Source: Amycolatopsis sp. WQ 127309
GTDB taxonomy: Bacteria > Actinomycetota > Actinomycetes > Mycobacteriales > Pseudonocardiaceae
Assembly (NCBI RefSeq): GCF_023023025.1
Contig: NZ_CP095481.1
Coordinates: 4,154,001-4,218,000 of the forward strand
DNA length: 64,000 bases
Direction: 5' to 3'
Part shown: one piece after another, positions 26,112-34,285 of the stretch
How positions within the stretch are numbered: the stretch's first letter is position 1
How the letters are laid out: every line of letters begins with the position of its first letter
The notes under the pieces: generated by a model
What the model was told of the DNA's origin: nothing
Seen by the model: the letters and a program-made list of their open reading frames with translations, nothing else
Database searches by the model: none
Made by a program: the position numbers and the translations under genes

Positions 26112-27321
26112 TGGTCCGCCGCCGTCCAGGTCACCGGCAGCTCGTGGACGCCGTAGATGTTCATGTCGGTCCGCAGCTTCACCTCGCTCGCGGGGACGGC
26201 CAGTTCCAGCGTCGGGAAGCGGCGCAGCAGCGCCTCGAACCCGGCGCGCATCTCGATCCGGGCCAGCTGCTGGCCGAGGCACTGGTGGACGCCGTGGCCG
26301 AAGGACAGGTGCCCGCGGGCCGTGCGGTGGACGTCCAGGGTGTCGGGGTTCTCGAAGCGTTTCGGGTCGCGGTTGGCGGCCAGCAGCGAGACGACGACGG
26401 TCGACCCCTCGGGGATCGTCTCGCCGCCGAGGTCGATGTCCTCGGTGGCGTAGCGGTAGAAGATGTCGGCGACGGACAGGTAGCGCAGCAGCTCCTCGAC
26501 GGCCCCGGGCAGCAGCGCCGGGTCGGCGGCCAGCTCGGCCCGCTGCGTGGGGTGCTCCAGCAGCGCGAAAGTGCCCAGCGACAGCATGTTCGCGGTGGTT
26601 TCGTGGCCCGCGAGCAGCAGCAGGAAGGCGACGCCGGTCAGTTCCTCGATGCTGAGGTCGTCCTGGCCGGCCAGCTCGGACAGGATGTCGTCACCGGGCT
26701 CGGCGCGTTTGCGCGTGACCAGCTCGGCGAGAAAGGTGTTCAACGCGATGTAGGCGCCCATCTTCTGTTCGAGCGGCTGCTCCTTGACCATGAACTGGGC
26801 CGAGTTCGCCTGGAACTCCGCGCGGTCGGCGTAGGGGACGCCGAGCAGTTCGCAGATCACCAGCGACGGCACCGGCAACGCGAACTCCGCGACGAGGTCG
26901 ATCGGCGGCGTCAGCTTCGTCATGACGTCCAGCTGCCGCTCGACGACGTCGACGATGTGCGCTTCGAGCTGCTTCATCCGCTTGACGGTGAAGGCCCCGG
27001 TCAGCCTTTCCGCAGCCGGCTGTGATCCGGCGGGTCCATCGCGATGAAGACGCCGGGAAGCGGCGGAGACGGCTCGGTGGCGACGGGCATCCCGGGCGTC
27101 TCGTACGGCACGTGGAGCACGCCGATGTCCTGCCGCGAGCTGAAGCGCGGATCGGCCATGAGCGTCCGGACGGCGTCGTACCCGGTGACGAGCCAGCCTT
27201 CGTGGCCGTCGGGGAAGAGCAGCGGGCTGACGGGCCGCGTCTCCCGCAGCCGGGTGATGTCGCGGGGCGGGTCGAAGGGGCCGGCGTCGCGGTCCATGGG
27301 CAGGCCTGCGGTCTTGGTCAT
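26108..27321 (-). pseudogene. Cytochrome P450, broken by a single-base frameshift
   Basis: Two adjacent frames together make one complete P450 of about 404 residues. Residues 1-105 (MTKTAGLPMDRDAGPF to DPPDHSRLRK) are in one frame that runs into a stop at 27001. The rest, from RLTGAFTVKRMKQL to the C-terminus, is in the -1 frame. The break lies in an AAA run (plus-strand 27007-27009): one more A, or a -1 slip there, restores DHSRLRKRLTGAF. The I-helix LLLAGHETTAN and the heme motif FGHGVHQCLGQQLAR with its Cys are intact, so the gene decayed recently, is recoded, or contains a sequencing error. It resembles CYP105/CYP107-type secondary-metabolism enzymes and is followed by the DrrA-like gene with a 4-base overlap. 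Confidence 0.85.
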
Positions 27322-27406
27322 CGAAGTGCCTTTCGTGGCGGGCTGGTGAAGCCACGATCACGGCCGGAGCTGACACGCACCTGACACCGCCCTGACACGG
27401 CCGTGG

Positions 27407-28507
27407 TCAGCCGTGTCCCCGGCCGGTCTCGGGGAGGCGGACCGTGACCAGCAGGCCGCCGCCCGTGCGGGGGGTCAGCTCCAGGTGCCCGTCGTGGGCC
27501 CGGACGATGCTGTGCACGATCGCCAGCCCGAGGCCGACGCCCGCGTGCTCGTCGGTGCGGGTGCGCCGGGTGTCGCGCTGGAACGGCTCGGTGAGCGTCG
27601 GCACCAGGTCCGCGGGCAGCACCCGGCCCGTGTTCTCGACCCGCAGCACGCTCGCGTAGCGCTTCGCTTCCGTGCGGACCGTCACGGTGCCGCCGTCGGG
27701 GAGGTTGTGGACGATGGCGTTCTGCACGAGGTTCGTCAGCATCCGCAGCAACAGCTCCGCGGAGCCGGCGCTCCGGGCCGGCTCGCCGGTGACGTCGAGC
27801 GTGATCCCGCGCTGTTCGGCGAGCGGAAGCAGCGTCTCGGCGGCCTCTTCGGCGATGAGCGAGAGGTCGACGGGCTCGCGGGTGAAGCTCCCGCGCTCGC
27901 CGCGGCTGAGCAGCAGGAGCGCCTCGGTGAGGTCGATCGCCCGCGCGTTGACGGCGTGGAGGCGTTCGACGAGCTCGCTCCGGTCCCGGGTGGGGTCGGT
28001 GCGGGCGACGTCGAGGAGCGTTTTTGAGATCGCCAGCGGGGTGCGCAGCTCGTGCGAGGCGTTGGCGGCGAACCGCCGCTGCTCGGCGACGTGGGATTCG
28101 AGCCGCCCGAGCATGACGTCGACGACGTCGGCGAGGTCGCGGAACTCGTCTTTGCGGCCCTCCAGGCGGATCCGGTGCGACAGCGATCCCCGCGAGGCCA
28201 GCCGCGCCGCGTCCGCGATCCGGGTGAGCGGCGCGAGCATCCGGCCGGCGAGCACCCAGCCGCCGACGAGGCCGACCACGACCAGGGCGCCCATCGCGGT
28301 GGCCGCGGCGGGGAAGAAGACGCGCACCAGGAGGTAGCGGTTGGGGGCGATGCCGAGCAGGCCCCGGTCGTTGTCGGGGACGTAGCGCAGCAGGAACACC
28401 CACACCACGACCAGCAGGACGGCGCCGGTGAGCAGGAGGATCCCGGCGTAGCCGAGGGTGAGCTTCAGGCGGGCGCTCGGCCCCGGACGCCTACCCGGCA
28501 CGCGCAC
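27407..28507 (-). CDS. Sensor histidine kinase (HAMP-HisKA), orphan
   Basis: A 366-residue kinase beginning with a GTG. There are two membrane helices (about 20-40 and 64-88), a HAMP linker, His152 in ASHELRTPLA, then the ATPase domain with LVQNAIVHN (N box), GVGLGLAIVHSI (G box) and a C-terminal GGGLLVTV. This class normally pairs with an OmpR-type response regulator encoded next to it, but no regulator gene is found on either side. The gene begins directly behind the VanZ-like gene's stop (TGAGTG), so both are co-transcribed, and it lies 85 bases before the broken P450. Confidence 0.9.
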   Translation of the reverse strand: MRVPGRRPGPSARLKLTLGYAGILLLTGAVLLVVVWVFLLRYVPDNDRGLLGIAPNRYLLVRVFFPAAATAMGALVVVGLVGGWVLAGRMLAPLTRIADAARLASRGSLSHRIRLEGRKDEFRDLADVVDVMLGRLESHVAEQRRFAANASHELRTPLAISKTLLDVARTDPTRDRSELVERLHAVNARAIDLTEALLLLSRGERGSFTREPVDLSLIAEEAAETLLPLAEQRGITLDVTGEPARSAGSAELLLRMLTNLVQNAIVHNLPDGGTVTVRTEAKRYASVLRVENTGRVLPADLVPTLTEPFQRDTRRTRTDEHAGVGLGLAIVHSIVRAHDGHLELTPRTGGGLLVTVRLPETGRGHG

Positions 28508-28846
28508 TCAGCGGGCCGCCCACCAGCGCCGTGACGCCGGCGCGGCCGGCCCCGTGCCGGCGGCGTGGAGCAGCACGTCGTCCACAGAGGACACCCGGTC
28601 CAGCCGCAGGACGTACTGCGCGGTCTCGAGCAGGATCGACAGACCCGCCGCGAGCGCCAGGACCCGCGGCACCGACGTCGCGAACCGCACCGGGACGAAG
28701 AACCCCAGCGCCGTGAACACGAGCAGGTTGCCGGCGATCTGGCCCACCGGCATCGTGAGCAGGTCGCGCAGCGGCACCAGGCTCACCCGCCCGGGCACGG
28801 TGCCGGCCCGGCTGCCCGGTCCAGCCGTGCCACCCGTCGAGCACAC
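28508..28846 (-). CDS. VanZ-family membrane protein, short N-terminus
   Basis: A protein of at most 112 residues from a GTG, with VSLVPLRDLL, then QIAGNLLVFTALGFFVP, ILLETAQYVLRLDR and SVDDVLLHAAG, the conserved core of VanZ-like proteins (teicoplanin resistance in the founding member). The usual first membrane helix ahead of NLVPFR is missing: the upstream codons give a Gly/Pro/Arg-rich stretch. The gene may be N-terminally decayed or start at an unrecognised codon. The stop is directly followed by the kinase start. Confidence 0.7.
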   Translation of the reverse strand: MCSTGGTAGPGSRAGTVPGRVSLVPLRDLLTMPVGQIAGNLLVFTALGFFVPVRFATSVPRVLALAAGLSILLETAQYVLRLDRVSSVDDVLLHAAGTGPAAPASRRWWAAR

Positions 28847-28953
28847 GGCCTCCGTTCGCTGTGGTCCACGCGCCCACTGAAGCCGCGGGCCCGTTGCGAG
28901 GGGGTACGCGGATTCCGATACGTCCGCGATAGGCCCGGGCTGCTAGCTTTTCG

Positions 28954-28990
28954 CGACAATCTGTCGTAATCTTTGCGACAGGTCGTCGCA
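28954..28990. promoter_or_regulatory. Two overlapping-type dyads upstream of the SnoaL/TetR operon
   Basis: CGACA-ATC-TGTCG (28954-28966) and TGCGAC-AGGTC-GTCGCA (28974-28990) are perfect inverted repeats sharing a GCGACA core repeated 22 bases apart. They stand 35-70 bases before the first gene and fit a TetR operator pair. Confidence 0.55.
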
Positions 28991-29024
28991 TCAAGGCGAC
29001 GCCGCACCGAACGAGAGGCCCCCC

Positions 29025-29498
29025 ATGAACGCGCTCAGCGATCGCGCCGAACTCGTCGAGCTGCTCGGCCGCTACGCCGACATCGCCGACCTGAAGGAGT
29101 TCACCGAGCTGCCCGGCCGCGTCTTCACCGATCCGGTGACGCTCGACTTCGGGTCGGTCGCCGACATCCCGCCGATGACCGTGCCGCTCGCCGACTACGT
29201 CGAGAACCTCCGCGGCGCCTTCGCCTTCTACACGGCGACGCACCACGCCATCACCGGCCACGTCGTCGACGTCGACGGCGACCGGGCGAAGATCCACGCG
29301 CACGTCCGCGCCGACCACTGGGTCCCGGACGAGCTCGCCGGCGGCGGACCGAACCACTGGCTGGTGGTCGGCTTCTACGACAACGAGGCGGTCCGCACGG
29401 CGGCCGGCTGGCGCCTCGACCGCGTCAAGCTCACCTCGGCGCACCAGGACAACCCGCACCTGTCGAGCGTCGCACTGGCCGCGGCGCAGGCACGCTGA
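29025..29498 (+). CDS. SnoaL/NTF2-like protein
   Basis: A 157-residue alpha+beta-barrel protein with the SnoaL_4-type pattern: N-terminal helix ELVELLGRYADIADLKEF, VFTDPVTLDFGS, then THHAITGHVVDVDGDRAKI and HWLVVGFYDNEAVRT. Such proteins are cyclases, isomerases, dehydratases or binding proteins for aromatic or polyketide-like substrates. The ATG has GAGAGG nearby. A TetR gene follows after 25 bases, and two dyads stand upstream, so the protein is probably induced by a small molecule sensed by that repressor. Confidence 0.88.
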   Translation: MNALSDRAELVELLGRYADIADLKEFTELPGRVFTDPVTLDFGSVADIPPMTVPLADYVENLRGAFAFYTATHHAITGHVVDVDGDRAKIHAHVRADHWVPDELAGGGPNHWLVVGFYDNEAVRTAAGWRLDRVKLTSAHQDNPHLSSVALAAAQAR

Positions 29499-29523
29499 CG
29501 CGCGGCGATGGGAAGATGATCCG

Positions 29524-30150
29524 ATGCCACGGATCCGCGGAGCCAGCATCGAGGAGCACCACGAGGTGGTGTGGGCCGAGCTCGCCGCGGCGACGCGGCA
29601 GCTGCTGCTCGAACGCGACTACGACTCGATCACCATGGGTCACATCGCGGCCCGGGCGGGGCTCGCGCGCAACACCCTCTACAACTACGCCCGCGACAAG
29701 AGCGCGCTGGTCCTGGCGCTGACGCAGCGGCTGGCCCAGCCGGCGGTCGAGCGGGTGGCCGCGATCGCCGCGCGGTCCGCGGACCCGGCCGCGCAACGGC
29801 TGCGCGAGATCGTCGTCGCCGTCCTGGACGCGTTCACCGACCAGGTCGTGCAGCTGATGTTCCGGCCGGGCGCCGGGCTGGCCTTCGCCGGGACGCCGAA
29901 GGGCCCGGACAGCCCGTTCCACGCGATCGTCGTCGCGGTGGAGAACGTCGTCCGGGCCGGCATCGAGCGTGGGGAGTTCCGCGACGTCGGTGACGTCCAG
30001 CTGGCGGTGGAGCTGCTGTCCGGGGTCATGCGCTCGGGCGCCGAACGCATCGGCCGGGACCCGGCCGCCTTCGCGGCCACCGACCGCGCGGCGCGGGAGA
30101 TCATCCTCGCGTCGCTGGCCCGCCGCCCGGATCAGGGCGACGGCGGCTGA
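29524..30150 (+). CDS. TetR-family regulator
   Basis: A 208-residue regulator. The N-terminal HTH is visible at about residues 38-60 (ITMGHIAARAGLARNTLYNYARDKSALV). The C-terminal ligand domain has GVMRSGAERIGRD, a TetR_C type. It lies 25 bases behind the SnoaL-like gene in the same operon and most likely represses it and itself through the dyads at 28954-28990. A strong hairpin overlaps its stop. Confidence 0.92.
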   Translation: MPRIRGASIEEHHEVVWAELAAATRQLLLERDYDSITMGHIAARAGLARNTLYNYARDKSALVLALTQRLAQPAVERVAAIAARSADPAAQRLREIVVAVLDAFTDQVVQLMFRPGAGLAFAGTPKGPDSPFHAIVVAVENVVRAGIERGEFRDVGDVQLAVELLSGVMRSGAERIGRDPAAFAATDRAAREIILASLARRPDQGDGG

Positions 30151-30171
30151 CGGGCCCCGTCAGCCGCCGTC
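30139..30171. terminator. Bidirectional terminator hairpin
   Basis: Perfect 15-bp arms GACGGCGGCTGACGG (30139-30153) and CCGTCAGCCGCCGTC (30157-30171) with a 3-base loop, overlapping the TetR stop and lying just before the convergent beta-helix gene's stop. Confidence 0.88.
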
Positions 30172-30175
30172 CCGC

Positions 30176-31666
30176 TCAGCAGGGGCCGGCCACGCCGTCG
30201 AAGGAGGCGCAGTCGTCCTGGTCCCACGGTGTCGACTGCCACTGCTGCGCGGTGAGCGTGCGCGAGGTGTCGCCGGCGACGAAGCTCCACGGGCCGTAGT
30301 AGGCGTTGCTGAACCAGTAGTTGCCCTGGTCGTGCGTGATCGCGTCCTGCACGACGGTGCCGCGGTAGGGCGACCAGTCCGGGTAGGTGCCGTAGTTGGC
30401 CAGCAGCGCCATCCGGCCGCACAGCGCGCTCGTGCAGCCGATGTGGGCGGGGTCGATCCGGAACGTGTTGTCGTGCACCTCGACCAGCTGCGTCTTCCAC
30501 CGGCAGTCGTCGTAGAGCGGCCGGGTGGCGATCGCGGGGGCCGAGCACGACGTCCGGTCGGGGACCAGCTTGGTGCAGGTGTTGCTGGAGGTGTTGGCGG
30601 GGCTGTTGCAGAACCGGTCGGCGTTCTCCCACGCGGTGATCCCGGACCAGTTGTCCTCGAAGGTGTTGTCGTAGATGTCGATCAGGTGGGTCCGGGCCGG
30701 CACCCGGCGGTCGCCGCCGGACTCCGAGATGTACACGCTGGCCACGGGGAAGTTGTCGCCGCGATCGGCTTTGTACTTGCCGGAAACGAGGGCGTTGCGC
30801 CGCAGGGTGTTGTCGCGGAAGACGAGGTTGTAGCTGATCTCGTAGAACAGGCCTTCGGCCTCGTTGCCCTCGATGAGGTTGCGTTCGATGAGGAAGTCGT
30901 TGTTGTTGGTGTCGGCCCACAGGCCGGCGCCGTGGTTGTCGTGGACCCAGTTCCCGCGGATGTCGGCCCGGTTGACGGACCAGAACTTGATCCCGCCGCT
31001 GCACCCGCAGCCGGGAACGCGGGTTTCCCAGTCGTCGGTGTTGTTCCCGGCGATTTCATTGCCTTCGACGACCAGTCCGGTGATCGTGTTGTCCGAGCGG
31101 TAGGCGTTCATGCCGTACTGCCCGTTGTTCCGCAGGCAACTGTGCCGCACCACTTGCCGCGCGCCGGCCATCAGCCCGGCGCCGGCGTTGTTCTGCACCG
31201 TGGAGTTTTCGATGGTCCAGTGTTCTCCGGAATCGTGGTTGACGACGCCCTGGTCCTGCGGCGGGACGAAGTTCTGCACGGTCAGGCCGCGGATGACGAC
31301 GTCCTTGGCCTGCTGGGTGAACGCGGCCAGGTTGATCCGCTGCCCGTCGAGCACCGCGCCGGGCGCGCCGAGGTAGACGTCTCCGTCTTTCGGGATGACC
31401 TGGCCGAACGGATCCGACGCGAGCGTGTGCGTTCCCGGCGCGAGCCAGAAAGTGGTGCCTGCCGGCGAATCCTGCGTTTTGTGGTACAGGTCCGCGGAAA
31501 CGGCGGGGTCGATTACCACGGCCCCGGCGGGCGCGGTGGTGTTGGCGACCGGCTGGTGGTCGCACACCGGCCCCGGCGTCGGCGACTTCGCCGCGGTGGC
31601 GGCGGTGGGGGGAATCAGCAGGACGGCCAGTACTGCGGCAGCTAAAACGGGACCGATGCGGGACAT
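30176..31666 (-). CDS. Secreted right-handed parallel beta-helix protein
   Basis: A 496-residue protein with a signal peptide (1-25, cut near TAATA). The body consists of repeated beta-helix coils with Asn/Gly/Asp-rich turns, such as NSTVQNNAGAGLM, GNEIAGNN and RDNTLRRNALV. About ten Cys residues suggest disulfides in the extracellular form. The fold is shared by polysaccharide lyases, epimerases and some phage-like tail proteins. No catalytic pattern is recognisable; a carbohydrate-active or cell-wall role is a guess. It is a single-gene unit on the minus strand. Confidence 0.82.
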   Translation of the reverse strand: MSRIGPVLAAAVLAVLLIPPTAATAAKSPTPGPVCDHQPVANTTAPAGAVVIDPAVSADLYHKTQDSPAGTTFWLAPGTHTLASDPFGQVIPKDGDVYLGAPGAVLDGQRINLAAFTQQAKDVVIRGLTVQNFVPPQDQGVVNHDSGEHWTIENSTVQNNAGAGLMAGARQVVRHSCLRNNGQYGMNAYRSDNTITGLVVEGNEIAGNNTDDWETRVPGCGCSGGIKFWSVNRADIRGNWVHDNHGAGLWADTNNNDFLIERNLIEGNEAEGLFYEISYNLVFRDNTLRRNALVSGKYKADRGDNFPVASVYISESGGDRRVPARTHLIDIYDNTFEDNWSGITAWENADRFCNSPANTSSNTCTKLVPDRTSCSAPAIATRPLYDDCRWKTQLVEVHDNTFRIDPAHIGCTSALCGRMALLANYGTYPDWSPYRGTVVQDAITHDQGNYWFSNAYYGPWSFVAGDTSRTLTAQQWQSTPWDQDDCASFDGVAGPC

Positions 31667-32002
31667 GCGGACGAATCTACGGAGTGTGCCCGGAAATGAG
31701 CATAGACCACCCGTGTTGACTTCGCCGCTTTCGAGTGTACGTAGTGACGGAATTCGGGGTGATCAATTCACGTCCATTAGGCAAGGGCAGGTGAAATGCC
31801 GGGGTAATCGCCCGGAATTTCCTCGGTGGGCGGGTTGCCGGACTCCCGTGTGGGGAAAAATGCGGTGGCGGCGCCCCGCCGGGCGCGTGTCCGGGAACTT
31901 CCCCGAAGAAATCCTGGCGGGGTTGTCGGATCGGGCCGGTGGCGTTCGTGGCAGGGGTGAGGCCGCCCACGAGGGGCGGCGCCGAAGTGAGGAACCACCA
32001 CC
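31667..32002. other. Intergenic stretch without a gene
   Basis: This 336-base space between divergent genes is clearly less GC-rich in its left half. It must hold the promoters of the beta-helix gene and of the reductase-like operon. I see no coding frame, no RNA gene and no clear dyad. Confidence 0.6.
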
Positions 32003-32623
32003 ATGAAGCTGACGACCATCACCCAGATCACCCTCGACGGCGTGGTGCAGGGCAACGGCGGCGCGTCGGACGAGGACCGCCGCACCGGGTTCGAGCGCGG
32101 CGGGTGGGCCCTGGGCGCGGGTGACGACGAGACCCGGGCGTTCATCACGCGGACCTACCAGCGTGCCGGGGCCTTCCTGTTCGGCCGCCGGACCTACGAG
32201 CTGTTCGCCGGTTCCTGGGGAGCGGTCGACGGGATGCGCGCCCACCCCGTCGGCGTGGCGTTGGCCGAGGCGCCCAAGTACGTCGCCTCGGCCACGCTCA
32301 CCGCGCCGGGCTGGGCGGACACGACCGTGCTCGACGGCGACCTGGAGGCGGCCGTCCGCGAGCTGAAGGCGAAGCCGGGGGACGACCTGCAGGTGCACGG
32401 CAGTGGCACCCTGGTCCGGTGGCTGCTGGCGCACGACCTGGTCGACGAGCTGACGCTGATCGTCGTGCCCGTGGTCGTCGGCCAGGGCAAGCGGTTGTTC
32501 CCCGAGACCGGCCCGGACCTCGCGCTCGAGGTGGCCGAGTCGCGAGTGGACTCCAACGGCGTGACGATCCAGGTCCTGCGGCCGGCCGGGCGCCCGCGGT
32601 ACGCCACCGGCTCGAAGGCCTGA
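32003..32623 (+). CDS. Dihydrofolate reductase-family (RibD C-terminal) protein
   Basis: A 206-residue protein, MKLTTITQITLDG, with the RibD-C pattern FLFGRRTYELFAGSW and LQVHGSGTLVRWLLAHDLVDELTL, then VVPVVVGQGKRLF. These proteins have the DHFR fold and probably reduce a pterin- or pyrimidine-like substrate with NADPH; most lack a proven substrate. It leads a three-gene set with a YCII protein and an ECF42-like sigma factor, a combination often seen in actinomycetes where the sigma factor drives small DGPF/YCII and reductase-like genes. SD: GAGGAACC. Confidence 0.88.
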   Translation: MKLTTITQITLDGVVQGNGGASDEDRRTGFERGGWALGAGDDETRAFITRTYQRAGAFLFGRRTYELFAGSWGAVDGMRAHPVGVALAEAPKYVASATLTAPGWADTTVLDGDLEAAVRELKAKPGDDLQVHGSGTLVRWLLAHDLVDELTLIVVPVVVGQGKRLFPETGPDLALEVAESRVDSNGVTIQVLRPAGRPRYATGSKA

Positions 32624-32667
32624 CCGCCGGACCACACTGTCTCGACCCCGCAGGAGAGGAGCTTCGG

Positions 32668-32991
32668 ATGCAGTACCTGGTTTCCGTCATCGACGACAAG
32701 GACGATCCCGGCCGCACGGACCGGCAGCCCGCCATCAGCGCGTTCAACGAACGCCTGATCGCCGAGGGCTACTGGGTCTTCGCGGGCGGGCTCGCGGACA
32801 CCGACACGGCCACCGTCGTCGACAGCCGCGGCGAGCAGGCGGTGTTCAGCGACGGCCCGTTCGTGGAGTCGAAGGAGTACCTCGCCGGCGTCTGGGTGTG
32901 GGAGGCCCCCGACCTGGACGTGGCGCTGGAGCTCGCCACCGAGGCGTCGAAGGCGTGCGACCGCAAGATCGAGGTGCGGCCGTTCCGATGA
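32668..32991 (+). CDS. YCII-family (DGPF) protein
   Basis: A 107-residue protein with the family hallmark SDGPFVESKEYLAGVWV. YCII proteins are ferredoxin-like small enzymes or binding proteins (the Rhodococcus relative is chlorinated-muconolactone dehalogenase-like); the DGPF subfamily is a marker of ECF42 sigma-factor loci. The ATG at 32668 sits behind AGGAGAGGAG. The stop overlaps the sigma-factor start (ATGA), so the two are translationally coupled. Confidence 0.92.
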   Translation: MQYLVSVIDDKDDPGRTDRQPAISAFNERLIAEGYWVFAGGLADTDTATVVDSRGEQAVFSDGPFVESKEYLAGVWVWEAPDLDVALELATEASKACDRKIEVRPFR

Positions 32992-34223
32992 GCGACGTCG
33001 AGGAAGCGATCACCCGGGTGCACCACGCCGAGTGGGCCCGGGTGGTCGCCGCGCTGACCAGGCGTTTCGGTGACCTCGACGTCGCCGAGGAGGCCGCGGC
33101 CGAGGCGTTCGCGACCGCCGTCGAGCGGTGGCCGGCCGACGGCGTGCCGCCCAGCCCCGGCGCCTGGCTGACCACCACCGCCCAGCGCAAGGCCATCGAC
33201 CGGATCCGGCGCGAGAACAAGCGCGACGACAAGCACAAGGAGGCCCAGATGGTGTCCGACGACGCCCCACCCGAGCCTCTCGGTGCCATCGACGACGACC
33301 GGCTACGGCTGATCTTCATCTGCTGCCACCCGGCGCTGGCGATGGAGACCCGGATGGCGCTGACGCTGCGGATGGTCGGCGGCCTGACCATGCCGGAGAT
33401 CGCCCGCGCCTTCCTGGTGGCCGAGCCCACCATGGGGCAGCGGATCACCCGCGCGAAGGCCAAGATCAAGGCGGCCCGCATCCCCTACCGGGTGCCGGCC
33501 GCCGAGGACCTCCCGGCCCACGTCTCCGGCGTGCTCGCCGTCCTGTTCCTCGTCTTCAACGAGGGGTACCTGGCCACCGGCCCGGACACCGATCCGGTGC
33601 GGCACGACCTGACGGCCGAGGCGATCCGGCTCGCCCGCCTGATCCGCGCGCTCCTGCCGGCCGACGGCGAGGTGGCCGGCCTGCTGGCGCTGATGCTGCT
33701 CACCGAGGCCCGCCGCCCCGCCCGCGTCTCGGCGAGCGGTGAACTGGTCGCGCTCGCCGAGCAGGACCGCGGGGCCTGGGACGCGGTCCTGCTCGCCGAG
33801 GGGCACGGGCTGGTGCGCGAACGCCTCGCCGCGGCCGCCGCCGGGGTGGCTCCGGGGCGCTACCAGATCCTCGCCGCGATCAACGCCGTGCACACCTCCG
33901 CCCGCGACATGCGCGACACCGACTGGTCGCAGGTCCTGGCCCTCTACGACCGGCTCGTCCGGCTCGACCCGTCGCCGATCGTCGCCCTCAACCGGGCCAT
34001 CGCCGTCGCCGAGCTGGACGGCCCGGAGGTTGCCCTCGCGGCCGTCGACCGCCTGGCGGACAAGCTGGCCGGCTACCACGCCTACCACGTGACCCGCGCC
34101 GACCTGCTGCGCCGGCTGGGCCGCGGCGGGCAGGCGCGCGAGGCGTACGACAGGGCCATCGGGCTGGCGGGCAACACCGCCGAGACCGCCTACCTGACCC
34201 GCCGCCGCGACCAGCTGGGATAG
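32988..34223 (+). CDS. ECF42-type RNA polymerase sigma factor with C-terminal TPR extension
   Basis: A 411-residue sigma factor. Region sigma-2 (about 1-75) reads LTRRFGDLDVAEEAAAEAFATA and the RPOB-binding helix; sigma-4 (about 110-160) has LTMPEIARAFLVAEPTMGQRITRAKAKI. The remaining 240 residues are the TPR-like extension (ending LGRGGQAREAYDRAIGLAGN) that ECF42 factors need for activity in published Streptomyces work; they have no anti-sigma factor. The gene is coupled to the upstream DGPF/YCII gene, which by analogy is also its target. Confidence 0.93.
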   Translation: MSDVEEAITRVHHAEWARVVAALTRRFGDLDVAEEAAAEAFATAVERWPADGVPPSPGAWLTTTAQRKAIDRIRRENKRDDKHKEAQMVSDDAPPEPLGAIDDDRLRLIFICCHPALAMETRMALTLRMVGGLTMPEIARAFLVAEPTMGQRITRAKAKIKAARIPYRVPAAEDLPAHVSGVLAVLFLVFNEGYLATGPDTDPVRHDLTAEAIRLARLIRALLPADGEVAGLLALMLLTEARRPARVSASGELVALAEQDRGAWDAVLLAEGHGLVRERLAAAAAGVAPGRYQILAAINAVHTSARDMRDTDWSQVLALYDRLVRLDPSPIVALNRAIAVAELDGPEVALAAVDRLADKLAGYHAYHVTRADLLRRLGRGGQAREAYDRAIGLAGNTAETAYLTRRRDQLG

Positions 34224-34285
34224 CCCGGATCCGGCCCGGTACGCTGCCGCGGCCGAGCACACGGACCGACGGGGGACGACGAGCC

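Noticed and set aside
31677..31970. 97-codon minus-strand frame in the gap before the DHFR-like gene
   Set aside because: Composition is unlike coding DNA here and no start signal or similarity is visible.
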